From Methanobrevibacter ruminantium (GTDB lineage: Archaea; Methanobacteriota; Methanobacteria; Methanobacteriales; Methanobacteriaceae), in NCBI GenBank assembly GCA_004553595.1, contig SFKZ01000002.1:124001-188000 (forward strand): 64,000 nt of DNA, in the 5' to 3' direction. Made by a program: the position numbers and the translations under genes. Numbering within the stretch: position 1 is the first letter of the stretch; the number at the start of each line of letters is the position of its first letter. Positions 37,101-46,197 of this stretch are shown piece by piece. Under the pieces are notes generated by a model. That model made no database searches. It was not told the origin of the DNA and saw only the letters and a program-made list of their open reading frames with translations.

Positions 37101-37190
37101 AATAATAATGGATGGGCTATTAAAACCCCTCCATAATTTATTATTCAAATAAAAAAAAAAAAAAAACTCTTTTTATAACTCTTTTATCAA
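37101..37190 (+). terminator. hairpin plus T-tract downstream of SDR pseudogene
   Basis: Imperfect inverted repeat between 37101 and 37145 (TGGATGGG opposite CCCCTCCA with AATAATA/TATTATT outer arms), followed by an A-run and CTCTTTTTATAACTCTTTT. It could terminate transcription from either side. Confidence 0.5.
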
Positions 37191-37288
37191 CATAATTACT
37201 AAACTATTTTTATAAAATAATCTGGAAACATATTGTTCTGTTGATTACGAATAAAATAAATATTTAAAAGAATATAATTATAGCGACA

Positions 37289-38390
37289 TTAGTCACTATA
37301 ATCTGCATCTAAGATTGCATCAAATTGATAATTCGGATATTTATCTTGGATTTCTTTCAAAACTTTCTCTTTTACATCAGCACGATTTGCATCAAAATCA
37401 ATGATTAAATCGAAAGTGATCAAATTCAAATCAACATCCCACATAGAACCCATGCATTTGCAATATTTCATGATATTTTGCAACTATTTCATTAAGGCTT
37501 TCCTTGATTTTTCTAGTTTCTTCATTATCTGTATTTGACGCATAGATTCCAACTGTAAGTATAATTCCAAACTCTTCATAAACAGCATATAGAATACGTC
37601 TGGTTAACTTATGAATCTCCTTTGCAGTCAAGTCATCCCTAAGCTCAACATGAACAGATCCCATCAATTGTGTTGGTCCGTAATTGTGTAAAGTCAAGTC
37701 ATAAACACCCACTACTTCATCAAATTCACTAATTCTATCCTTAAGCTTATCGGTTATCTCACTGTCAACACGAGTACCAATCATGCTGCTTAATGTTTCA
37801 GAGAGCATTTCAATAGCTGCCTTAATAATGACAAAAGCTATGATAGTTCCTAAAATACCTTCCAAACTGATGTTCCAGATCAAACTGATAATAGCTGCAA
37901 CAACTGTAGACAAGGAGAGAATTGCATCAAAGAGTGCATCACTTCCAGATGCAACCAATGATTGGGAATTTATTTCCTTTCCCTTTCCTTTAACATATCT
38001 TCCCAAAAGGAACTTTACAACTACAGCAACAGCAATTATAAAGATTGAAACAAAGGTATAATCTGCCAAGACAGGGTTAAAAATCTTTGGAACAGACTCT
38101 TCCAAAGCAGTTATTCCTGCAAGCAGTACAATAATTGAAATGATTACAGATGAGAAATACTCAATTCTACCGTAACCGTAAGGATACTTTTTATCTGGAG
38201 CTTTCCCTGCCAGTTTTGTCCCAATAATTGTAATTATTGAAGATAAAGCATCTGTCAAATTGTTCACTGCATCCAATGTGATTGCAATACTGTTTACCAT
38301 GATTCCAATGGTTGCCTTAAATGCAACAAGGATTAAATTCACCAGCATCCCAATGACACTGGTTTTCACTATGATCTTGTCTCTATCCAT
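37289..38390 (-). pseudogene. cation diffusion facilitator (CDF) transporter, frameshifted near C-terminus
   Basis: Membrane zinc/iron/manganese exporter family. The frame from 38390 gives six hydrophobic segments with the metal-site aspartates in TLDAVNNLTDALSS (near residue 40) and SGSDALFDAILS (near 148), then the cytoplasmic domain HNYGPTQLMGSVHVEL. At 37438-37440 (CCC on plus, GGG on minus) one extra base ends the frame as HGFYVGC. Without it, it continues HGFYVDVDLNLITFDLIIDF through the overlapping ORF to 37289, giving about 366 residues. The transporter core is intact, so a truncated protein might still work. ATG 38390 is preferred over 38396 because of GAGG spacing. It is divergent from a MarR gene. 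Confidence 0.85.
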
Positions 38391-38396
38391 ACACAT

Positions 38397-38808
38397 GCCT
38401 CAATTAATCATAAGAAATACTTAATTATAATTATATGTATCAAATAAAATATAATTCGCCATTATGACTTAACATGGTTAATTCTGCTTTAAATCCAAGA
38501 AAAACCTATTTTAATGAATGATTTAGAATACTAAACTCAATTAAGTTTAATAAAAAAATCTAAAATTTTATGGATAAATGAACAAATCAAAAGAAAAAAT
38601 ATGGAAATAATTAAAAAAATTAATTTAAAAAATTAACAAAAAAATAATTAATATTTAAAAATCAGTGTTAAAAAAATAATAAAAATGGATAAAATTATAC
38701 ATTAAAATATAAAATTATCATTAAAATTATACATTATTCAAATTTTATCAATACATTTATATAGTAAAAGGGAGTTATTAATTAACACAGTAAACTTAAG
38801 GGGATATT
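38397..38808. other. divergent CDF/MarR intergenic region
   Basis: 412 nt, AT-rich. It holds TTAACATGGTTAA (38469-38481), a 5-bp-arm palindrome upstream of the CDF gene, and the MarR promoter with a second GTTA/TAAC site at 38774-38786. No gene was seen. Confidence 0.5.
38756..38786 (+). promoter_or_regulatory. MarR gene promoter with overlapping operator-like palindrome
   Basis: TATA box TTTATATA at 38756-38763 and GTTATTAATTAAC at 38774-38786 at the expected start site. The placement would suit autorepression by the encoded MarR protein. Confidence 0.45.
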
Positions 38809-39261
38809 ATGCGTAAAAATTCAGTATTCAATCAAGAAAACAGTTATCTAAATTCATGGTATAATATAACAAAAGGATTTGGAGAGTTTTTTAAAGAAAG
38901 AAGTGCAGACTTGAAAATCAATCCTGCTGAAGCAATGTTTTTGTCAAAAATTTATTATAATGATGGAATTAGCCAAAGGGAAATTGCACATAGTTTAATC
39001 GTTTCTGAATCAAACATCACAAAAACATTTAAAAAATTAGAAGAAAAGGAATTGGTTTATAAAACAATTGATGAAGACAATAATGCTCGCCGTAACTTAC
39101 ATTTAACTGAAAAAGGAGAAGAAACCTTTGAAAGATGTATAGAAATATTCGGAGAATTCGACATAATCACTTTTGAAGACTATGATTCAGAAGAAAAAGA
39201 AAGAATGGAGAAACAATTAAAAGAGATCTCCAATAAAGCTTTGAACCTTATTAAAAAATAA
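38809..39261 (+). CDS. MarR family transcriptional regulator
   Basis: 150-residue winged-helix repressor. The helix-turn-helix is YYNDGISQREIAHSL then VSESNITKTFKKLEEKEL (about residues 47-82), followed by the wing DEDNNARRNLHLTEKG. N- and C-terminal helices for dimerisation flank it. GGGGAT lies 4 nt before the ATG. The TATA box is at 38756-38763. It is divergent from the CDF transporter, which suggests metal or stress-responsive control of that gene or of itself. The ligand is unknown. Confidence 0.9.
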   Translation: MRKNSVFNQENSYLNSWYNITKGFGEFFKERSADLKINPAEAMFLSKIYYNDGISQREIAHSLIVSESNITKTFKKLEEKELVYKTIDEDNNARRNLHLTEKGEETFERCIEIFGEFDIITFEDYDSEEKERMEKQLKEISNKALNLIKK

Positions 39262-39409
39262 TGCTATCCCATCCAACACCATACGAGGATCATTTTATAA
39301 TGATAAAGAAAAATAAGACAATTTAAAAAAAAAAAATCTTACCCTATTAAAACTAATTTTAAAAGGGCATATCTTTAAAAAAAAAAGAAAAGAAAGAATG
39401 ATTTATTAA

Positions 39410-39832
39410 TTAATTATGAATTAATAAAACATCTTTTTCACATTCTTTAAGTACGTTCTCAGCAACACTACCAAGAACAAACTTATGAATGCCGCTTACA
39501 CCTGAAGATGCAATGATAATCAAGTCACAATCCTCATCTTCAGCAACTACATTTATTTGTTCAGATGGAAAACCTACTTTTACCATGGTTCTTACATTAA
39601 AACTGTCATCAAAGCAATCTGCCATAGCTTTTACATTATCTTCAGCTTCCTTTACAGCTTCCCTATTCATTTCCATTACATCTTTTTCCCTATGGAACGC
39701 TGTTTTTCTTATTTTAATAGCAACAGAGAGAATTATAATTTCCCCCTCTTCTGCCAATACATGTTTAGCTCTTTCAACTTCACGTAAAGAGTGTTCAGAT
39801 CCATCAGTTGGTAATAAAATTCTTTTATACAT
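39410..39832 (-). CDS. universal stress protein (UspA family)
   Basis: 140-residue alpha/beta ATP-binding-type Usp domain. The start is MYKRILLPTDGSEHS and the nucleotide motif is ASSGVSGIHKFVLGSVAENV (G-2x-G-9x-G-S pattern). A longer frame to 39940 would add an unlikely Tyr/Asn-rich tail; GTGGA just before the ATG at 39832 and the family start fix the shorter form. A palindromic TATA-like CTTATATAAG lies at about 39904-39913 on the minus strand, giving a leader of about 60 nt. It is a single gene between MarR and queE. The function is stress tolerance of unknown mechanism. Confidence 0.93.
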   Translation of the reverse strand: MYKRILLPTDGSEHSLREVERAKHVLAEEGEIIILSVAIKIRKTAFHREKDVMEMNREAVKEAEDNVKAMADCFDDSFNVRTMVKVGFPSEQINVVAEDEDCDLIIIASSGVSGIHKFVLGSVAENVLKECEKDVLLIHN

Positions 39833-39963
39833 AATTCCACACTTAATTTTAAAAATACAATTTTGATTTAAAAAATATTTTTCGTAATAATATATTTGAT
39901 TTAACTTATATAAGTATATTATCAATTCATTCGGCAACACATCAACAAAGTTAAGGAGAATAT

Positions 39964-40572
39964 TTATCTTTGACTCAAATATTTATGAGTTTGAACAGAT
40001 AATTTGATATTTTCTAAACGAGGGAAATTTTCCCTAATCAAATCAGCCATAAGTGCATCTTTGCTGAATTCACCTTGAAGCCATATTGTCTTATCGTAAC
40101 CGTACTTGTTTTTTATTGCAATCACTTCATCTATATCCTCTTTTGAAGTGATTACAAACTTAAAGAAAACATTATCATACTTATGATAATTCTCGAAGAC
40201 CTTTTCCTTATCTTCCTTTGGGCTGATTACATATTCTATTTCAGGAAGATATTCGAAAATGGAACCGTTTGTCTCAAACTGGATTTTAATGTCTTCAGGA
40301 AGCTCCTTAATCAAACGCTTTATCTCTTCCATCTGTAAAGTAGGCTCTCCGCCGGTTATGACTAATAAGTTTATATTATTGAACTCCATTTGAGTCATCA
40401 GAATCTCTGCAACATCATCAACAGACAGCATTTCGTATGTTGAAATGTCAGTATCACACCATTCACAGTTCAAATTGCAACCATATAATCTTAAAAAGGT
40501 TGCAGGAGTCCCTATGTAAGGCCCTTCACCTTGAAATGATGTGAATATTTCACTAACCTTAATTTCAATCAC
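39964..40572 (-). CDS. queE: 7-carboxy-7-deazaguanine synthase QueE
   Basis: Radical SAM enzyme converting 6-carboxytetrahydropterin to CDG in preQ0 synthesis. 202 residues. The N-terminus has the QueE block SEIFTSFQGEGPYIGTPATF and the cluster Cys32-x3-Cys36-x2-Cys39 (CNLNCEWC), which is the standard C-x3-C-x2-C. The SAM site is VITGGEPTLQ. The start at 40572 is a GTG embedded in AAGTAGGTGATTG; the same GGTG could also act as ribosome site for a non-ATG codon downstream, so the exact start is uncertain. It is the third gene of the operon queC-queD-queE on the minus strand. In archaea preQ0 feeds archaeosine in tRNA. Confidence 0.94.
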   Translation of the reverse strand: MIEIKVSEIFTSFQGEGPYIGTPATFLRLYGCNLNCEWCDTDISTYEMLSVDDVAEILMTQMEFNNINLLVITGGEPTLQMEEIKRLIKELPEDIKIQFETNGSIFEYLPEIEYVISPKEDKEKVFENYHKYDNVFFKFVITSKEDIDEVIAIKNKYGYDKTIWLQGEFSKDALMADLIRENFPRLENIKLSVQTHKYLSQR

Positions 40573-40630
40573 CTACTTTAAAAAACTCAACAATTTAACT
40601 AGCAATAAACTTAAAATAATATCTACTCAA

Positions 40631-40990
40631 TTATTCCATAGGTTCGTAAGTTACACCAGTCTCAGGAGTTTCATAAACTCCAACACTTACTAAACATTCG
40701 ATTTTAGGTTTTAATCCGTCATAGAAGAATTTACTCATTTCTTCCATTGTAGGATCTTCGGAATCCATAAATTCATTCAAGTTCAAATGGTCAACACCAA
40801 TGAATTCATTGAAAATCGCTTCAATGTCATAGGTGTCCATAATCATATTTCTATAATCCAAGTCCTTATATGGTGCCTTTAAAGTTAAGATGACCTTATA
40901 TTGGTGTCCATGCCATTGAGTACATTTTCCACCCTGATTCTTTAATTTATGACAACCATAAACTCTATGTTCGGATACTAATGTTAACAT
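40631..40990 (-). CDS. queD: 6-carboxy-5,6,7,8-tetrahydropterin synthase QueD
   Basis: Converts 7,8-dihydroneopterin triphosphate to 6-carboxytetrahydropterin. 119 residues of the T-fold. Zinc histidines are His14 (YGCHKL) and His27 and His29 (QWHGHQY); the catalytic Cys23 lies in GGKCTQ, and the later DHLNLNEF and PTMEEM blocks are typical. The ATG at 40990 has GGAGG ideally placed; the ATG at 41005 is part of the same leader and would add five residues. It lies between queC and queE. Confidence 0.94.
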   Translation of the reverse strand: MLTLVSEHRVYGCHKLKNQGGKCTQWHGHQYKVILTLKAPYKDLDYRNMIMDTYDIEAIFNEFIGVDHLNLNEFMDSEDPTMEEMSKFFYDGLKPKIECLVSVGVYETPETGVTYEPME

Positions 40991-41046
40991 AAATATAACC
41001 TCCATAACTAATAAAAATTTCTAATCAGTTTGATTTAATAATCCTA

Positions 41047-41682
41047 TTAATCCATTCCTAATTCTTTTTTAGCTTCTTCAATAGCGTTTATTCTTGATTT
41101 GCAACTGAAGCATTCACCACAGGGAGTTCCATCATTGTTTACATAACAGCTCCAAGTCTTTTCTATTGGCACCCCTAGCTTCAAAGCAAGCTTTACTACA
41201 TCTTTCTTGTCTGTATCAATAAATGGAGCGCAAACAGGAATGTATTCATAGTTATTGACTTTATTTAACTCATTGATCTTCTCTAAAAACTCTGGAGTGG
41301 TATCTGGATAATCACCGACATCTGCCTTGATTGCACCATAATAGACCTCTTCCTTATTGTTGCTTATTGCAAATGCAGTTGCAAGTTCAAGCAATATTGT
41401 ATTTCTGCTTGGAACAACAGTGTTTGCTGGTTCAGAGACATTATCATTATCCTTATCAGTCAAGCTGCTTGAAAGCAAATCCACAATATTCTGTATATCA
41501 AATACGAAATGAGGAACATCATTCATCTTACAGATTTCTGCTGCTCTTTCAATTTCAATAGCTGCCTTTTGACCATAATTGAAACTGAGTGCAGTTACCT
41601 TATTCCCTTCATTCAATAATTTATACAATAAAGTGGAAGAGTCCAATCCTCCAGATAATATTAAAACTACATCTTTTGACAT
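41047..41682 (-). CDS. queC: 7-cyano-7-deazaguanine synthase QueC
   Basis: ATP-dependent conversion of CDG to preQ0. 211 residues with the PP-loop LILSGGLDSSTLLYKL at residue 6 and the C-terminal zinc site TPCGECFSCKSR preceded by a further Cys in WSCYVNN. The block LSFNYGQKAAIEIERA and VVPSRNTILLELA are diagnostic. GGAGAT precedes the ATG. It is the first gene of queC-queD-queE; short intergenic distances of about 40-60 nt indicate cotranscription. Confidence 0.96.
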   Translation of the reverse strand: MSKDVVLILSGGLDSSTLLYKLLNEGNKVTALSFNYGQKAAIEIERAAEICKMNDVPHFVFDIQNIVDLLSSSLTDKDNDNVSEPANTVVPSRNTILLELATAFAISNNKEEVYYGAIKADVGDYPDTTPEFLEKINELNKVNNYEYIPVCAPFIDTDKKDVVKLALKLGVPIEKTWSCYVNNDGTPCGECFSCKSRINAIEEAKKELGMD

Positions 41683-41885
41683 TTAAATCTCCATGAATAA
41701 AATTAATAAATATATAATATTATATTTCTGTTTTACAATACATTTAAAATTAATTATTGAATTGATGAAAATAATTAAAATATTGAATTAAATTAATTTA
41801 ATAAAAGATAAAAATTTTAAGAAAAATAAAATGAAATTAAAATAAATAAAAAAAGAAAAAAGTGATTATAACTTAAGAATAATTC

Positions 41886-42719
41886 TTAAATCAAAGGATA
41901 AGGATGCTTAGAGTTTCCTGTTTTCTTTTTAGGACCTCCAATCTTATCTAATCTTAATTTAATGAATTCTTCTCCTTTTTCACTTGCCCCAAAAATAGGG
42001 ATAGAACTTCCTACAGAGAATATGTCTTCCTCTTCCGCAATATCCCTTAAGTGCTTATTGGCACATGCAGTCACCACATCACTTACATCAAATATAAGTT
42101 CTGATTCTTCCCTTGAAAGTCCTGTAGTGTGTACTGCAAAGAGATAAAGATTCACATCATCATATTCCTTTTCCAATTCTCTAAGAATTATTCCATCATC
42201 TGGAAATGCTATTGTAACTGCAATGTTCTTATATCCATTTTCAGTAGCTAACTTGAATCCTTCGACCTGATCAATAATTGCAGTTTCCCCATCAACAATA
42301 TGGTTTGGTGAAAACTCTTCAATAAGCTCTGGAATTGGACTAGTCTCAACAAGCCCTGAAACTCTTCCACCTACCCCTTGAGCAAGCTCACTTTCTGTAA
42401 TGAGGACTGTTCCGCAACCTTCACAGACCATTATGGCACAATCTATTATGTCATCAGCAAGCAAAGTAGACAATATTTCAGAGATTCCGAAGGATAAGAA
42501 ATCCTTTAATCTTAATACCCTATCTTTAGTGCACATTCCAAAGTCCTCTATTCTAAATTGGATGTTATTTTCTATTTCCTCAGGAGTTAACTTTTCAATT
42601 CCCCTATGCTTATGAAATAGGGGGCAGTACTCAATCATAGGTTCTCCTACATCAACAACTTTTCCATCTTGAACAGTTATTTTAGCTCTTCCTAAGGCTT
42701 CAATTACATGTTTATCCAT
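41886..42719 (-). CDS. methanogenesis marker protein 8 (DUF2099)
   Basis: 277-residue protein restricted to methanogens. The N-terminus MDKHVIEALGRAKITVQDGK and the Cys-rich blocks EYCPLFHKHRGI, FGMCTKDRV and MVCEGCGTVLITE are diagnostic, as is VGGRVSGLVETSPI. The function is unproven; multiple conserved cysteines suggest metal or cluster binding, perhaps in assembly or activation of methyl-coenzyme M reductase. GGGATT precedes the ATG. It is a single gene with long spacers on both sides. Confidence 0.9.
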   Translation of the reverse strand: MDKHVIEALGRAKITVQDGKVVDVGEPMIEYCPLFHKHRGIEKLTPEEIENNIQFRIEDFGMCTKDRVLRLKDFLSFGISEILSTLLADDIIDCAIMVCEGCGTVLITESELAQGVGGRVSGLVETSPIPELIEEFSPNHIVDGETAIIDQVEGFKLATENGYKNIAVTIAFPDDGIILRELEKEYDDVNLYLFAVHTTGLSREESELIFDVSDVVTACANKHLRDIAEEEDIFSVGSSIPIFGASEKGEEFIKLRLDKIGGPKKKTGNSKHPYPLI

Positions 42720-43106
42720 AATAATCCCTTAATTAATTAACAATTGTTAAACTCCATAAACTTTATATTTAATTTATTCCTCATTAAATAAATAGGTTTT
42801 TGAAAATAAAAAGTTTAATGAAAATCAATAGAAAAATAATGGGAAAATAATAGGAAAATAAGAAATAATATTGAAAAATTAAAAAAAATAAAAAATAGAA
42901 AAGAAAAACAGCGGAAATGGATTAAAGATTAGATAAAAGGTATGAGAATCTATTCTTTAATCCATTGCATATATTATAGGTGTTTAGTGTTTTATGATAT
43001 TTAGTTTAAATATATTTTAGAGTGTGGTTTATGTTTTGTGTTTTGATTTTGTGTTTTTATGTGTGATTTATTTGATTTTAGCGATTAAATATGATTAATT
43101 AAGGAG
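42720..43106. other. AT-rich spacer between methanogenesis marker 8 and cdc48
   Basis: Spacer holding the upstream region of the marker-8 gene. A GT-rich run (TGTTTTGTGTTTTGATTTTG, about 43030-43055) stands out from the surrounding A/T sequence. No ORF or RNA gene was recognised. Confidence 0.35.
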
Positions 43107-43153
43107 GAAAAAAGTGATAAAGGAATTGATCCTTAGTAATATTGGATCAATTC
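43107..43153 (-). terminator. hairpin terminator overlapping the cdc48 stop codon
   Basis: On the minus strand a perfect 10-bp stem (GAATTGATCC with GGATCAATTC, loop 11 nt, 43123-43153) includes the last codons and stop of cdc48 and is followed by a T-tract (43108-43113). Confidence 0.6.
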
Positions 43154-45343
43154 TTCTTCATCACTTACTGTTTTTGGCTTCACCTTATCCATAGCTTCAT
43201 CGAAGAATTTAGCTGAGACCTCGCTTGCTTCAATGTTTTCTCTTAAAGCGAGCATTGCAGCTTCACGGCATACAGCTTCAATGTCTGCCCCAACATATCC
43301 TTCGGTGTTTTTAGCCAATTTCTTAAGCTTGACATCTTTTGCAAGAGGCATGTCTTTGGTGTGTACCTTGAATATTGCAAGTCTTGCATCTTCATTTGGA
43401 GCATCAACCTTAATGTGTCTGTCAAATCTTCCTGGCCTCATTAGACCTGGATCGATAATGTCAGGCCTATTGGTTGCTGCAATGATTGCAACATCCTCCA
43501 ACTCTTCAAGACCATCAATTTCAGTCAATAATTGATTTACGACACGTTTGGTTACTCCAGAATCACCAGCTTCTGCACCTCTTGAACTTGCAATTGAATC
43601 AATCTCATCAAAGAAGATTACAGTAGGAGCGGTTTGTCTTGCTTTTCTAAAGACTTCCCTTACACCTTTCTCAGATTCACCAACCCATTTGGACAAGAGT
43701 TCAGGTCCTTTGATTGCAATGAAGTTAGCTTCACTTTCGTTTGCTACTGCCTTTGCAAGCATGGTCTTACCAGTACCTGGAATACCATACAATAAGGTAC
43801 CTTTAGGTGGCCTTACACCAAATTCCTTGAATTTGTCTGGGTATTTTAAAGGCCATTCCACAGCCTCTTTTAATTCCTGTTTAGCTTCGTCCAATCCACC
43901 GACATCATCCCAAGTGACATTTGGAACTTGCACAAGAACTTCCCTAAGTGCAGATGGTTGGATCTCTCTAAGTGCAGACTTGAAGTCATCCTTGGTTACT
44001 ACAAGTTTTTCCAATACTTCAGGAGGAATCTCATCGTCAGCACCTAAATCAGGAATGATTCTTCTTACAACTCTCATAGCTGCTTCCTTAGCCAATGCTT
44101 CAAGGTCTGCACCTACAAATCCGTGAGTTGTATCTGCTAAATCATCCAAGTCAACATCATCTGCAAGAGGCATTCCTCTTGTGTGAATTTCCATAATCTC
44201 TTTACGTTCCTCTTTATCAGGAACACCGATTTCAATTTCACGATCAAACCTACCAGGTCTTCTAAGTGCACCATCAAGGGAATCAGGCCTGTTTGTTGCA
44301 CCGATTACAACCACTTGACCTCTGGAATTAAGTCCATCCATCAAAGTCAATAGCTGTGCAACAGTCCTTCTTTCCACTTCCCCTTGAGTTTCTTCACGTT
44401 TAGGTGCAATAGCATCCAATTCATCAATAAAGATAATGGATGGAGCGTTTTCTTCAGCTTCTTCAAAGAATTCCCTTAGGTTTTCTTCAGATCCACCAAC
44501 ATATTTGCTCATGATTTCAGGACCATTGATTACAATGAAGTGAGCATCACTTTCATTTGCCACTGCCTTTGCAAGCAAGGTCTTACCGGTACCTGGAGGA
44601 CCGTGCATCAATACTCCTTTTGGAGGAGCAATACCTAACTTATCAAATAATTCCGGTTTCTTAAGAGGGATTTCAATCATTTCCCTAACCTTTTTAACCT
44701 CATCCTTTAAACCGCCTATGTCATCGTAACTGATATCTACAAGATTGGATACACCTTCCAATTTGGAAACGTCTACAGGTTCCTCATTGATTTCCACCTT
44801 AGTGTTTGGACCGACTTTTACAACACCACCAGGGTTAGTGCTTACAACTGCCAACTTGATTTGGCTCATTGCACCAATGCCTGGAACATTCATGATGTCA
44901 TCAAAGATATCATCAAAGAATCCACTGCCAACAGATCTTCTTTGAGGAGTTTTAATACCAGTATTAATCAAGTCCCCTTGAACCATTACTTGGTTTCTGA
45001 ATGCTCTGTTGAAATCTCCACCAATCCTGATTCTTGCATCAATAGGAGCTAGAACAATTTTTTTAGCTTCTTTTGCTTCTGCTCTTTTGATGGTAACTTC
45101 CTCACCTATTGAAGCACCTGAATTCTTACGGGTTGTACCGTCTATCCTTATGATTGATTCCATCTCAGATTGAGAAGCAATTGCAACTGCTGCAGTATGT
45201 TTAGATCCGATAATCTCGATTAAGTCCCCATCCTTAAGACCTAATTTAAACATAGATTCCATATCTAGTTTAGCTATATTTTTACCAACGTCTTTTTGAG
45301 ATAATGTTTCTGCAACTTTGATTTTAAGTTCTACATCAGCCAT
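43133..45343 (-). CDS. cdc48: Cdc48/VAT AAA+ ATPase
   Basis: Hexameric unfoldase that extracts and unfolds substrates, often for the proteasome. 736 residues: N-domain (about 1-190), D1 with GPPGTGKT and IIFIDELDAI, D2 with GIPGTGKT and VIFFDEIDSI, and arginine fingers in RRPGRFDREIEIG and MRPGRFDRHI. D2 Walker A has Ile for the usual Pro (GIPGTGKT). The C-terminus ends IQYY, similar to the HbYX proteasome-docking tail. The ATG at 45343 has GGAG 9 nt upstream; a TTG three codons earlier is less likely. A hairpin terminator overlaps the stop. A strong TATA box lies about 530 nt upstream (45870-45879). Confidence 0.96.
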   Translation of the reverse strand: MADVELKIKVAETLSQKDVGKNIAKLDMESMFKLGLKDGDLIEIIGSKHTAAVAIASQSEMESIIRIDGTTRKNSGASIGEEVTIKRAEAKEAKKIVLAPIDARIRIGGDFNRAFRNQVMVQGDLINTGIKTPQRRSVGSGFFDDIFDDIMNVPGIGAMSQIKLAVVSTNPGGVVKVGPNTKVEINEEPVDVSKLEGVSNLVDISYDDIGGLKDEVKKVREMIEIPLKKPELFDKLGIAPPKGVLMHGPPGTGKTLLAKAVANESDAHFIVINGPEIMSKYVGGSEENLREFFEEAEENAPSIIFIDELDAIAPKREETQGEVERRTVAQLLTLMDGLNSRGQVVVIGATNRPDSLDGALRRPGRFDREIEIGVPDKEERKEIMEIHTRGMPLADDVDLDDLADTTHGFVGADLEALAKEAAMRVVRRIIPDLGADDEIPPEVLEKLVVTKDDFKSALREIQPSALREVLVQVPNVTWDDVGGLDEAKQELKEAVEWPLKYPDKFKEFGVRPPKGTLLYGIPGTGKTMLAKAVANESEANFIAIKGPELLSKWVGESEKGVREVFRKARQTAPTVIFFDEIDSIASSRGAEAGDSGVTKRVVNQLLTEIDGLEELEDVAIIAATNRPDIIDPGLMRPGRFDRHIKVDAPNEDARLAIFKVHTKDMPLAKDVKLKKLAKNTEGYVGADIEAVCREAAMLALRENIEASEVSAKFFDEAMDKVKPKTVSDEEELIQYY

Positions 45344-46197
45344 AATCTTCAACTCCTTTTATTTTTTGTGAATAGTAATGAATAGATAAATATGATAATT
45401 AGCTAATTGGATCTTTAACTAAGATTTGCTTAGCTAATTTTCGTTACAATAAATAATAAAAGACAATTAATAATCATTGATGGTACAGAAATATCAATTG
45501 TTTAGAATTAATTTTAAAATTATTTATTTAATGCTTGAATCTAATCAATAATCCAAATAAAGGATTGGTCAAATACAAACAAATGAAATTTAAAAAACTT
45601 CAACAAATACATTAAAATTAAACTAAAGATTTAAAGACCATCAATTTATTTAAATAACCAAATAAATACAAATTAATCATCAATAAATAATTAAAAGAAT
45701 TAATTCTCATTAAATTCCAATAATTCGCTTATTCAATTGTTTTAATCATAATGACTTGATTTAATTAACCAAATAAAGAATTAAAAGAATTTATTAAAAA
45801 TTTATCAACAATTATTAATGTAAATCTTTTAGTTAGTTTTTGTAACTAAATAATACTTGAACTTCATAGTATATAAAGGTTTCGATTTTATTAACAAAAA
45901 GTTATTTTAATTTAAAATTTATTAAAATAGAAAAAAATAATTTAAAATAGTTAAATAAATTAAAAAAATGATTAAAATTAATATCATTACTAAATATTTT
46001 AAAATATTTATTTAAAATAGAAATAAAGAATTTAAAATAAAAATAAATTTAAGTTATTTAAGTATAAAAAATCAAAAGAAAGATGATACCATTCGAATAG
46101 ATAAAAACAAAAAGAGAATTTGTATAAAAATTTATAAAAATAATATAAGAAATGATTAAAAAAATAAGAAAGGTTATCACAATAAGTGATAACAGTT
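45344..46197. other. long spacer upstream of cdc48
   Basis: 854 nt between cdc48 and the phytol-kinase-like gene, both minus. It holds a minus-strand TATA box (45870-45879) and a perfect 8-bp inverted repeat TTTAGTTA/TAACTAAA (45828-45835 and 45843-45850) at its expected start site. TTAGCTAATT occurs twice near 45400 and 45430. Either cdc48 has a leader of about 500 nt or a small RNA lies here. Confidence 0.45.
45870..45879 (-). promoter_or_regulatory. TATA box far upstream of cdc48
   Basis: Minus-strand CCTTTATATA, a good match to BRE plus TATA; a start is predicted near 45847, about 500 nt before the cdc48 ATG. Confidence 0.5.

Noticed and set aside
43114..43194. 26-codon plus ORF with GGAGG ribosome site (GTG start) at the cdc48 3' end
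   Set aside because: Antisense to the last cdc48 codons and inside the hairpin; GGAGG is likely coincidental.
43548..44126. 192-aa plus ORF inside cdc48
   Set aside because: Antisense to AAA+ motifs of Cdc48; mirror-frame composition.
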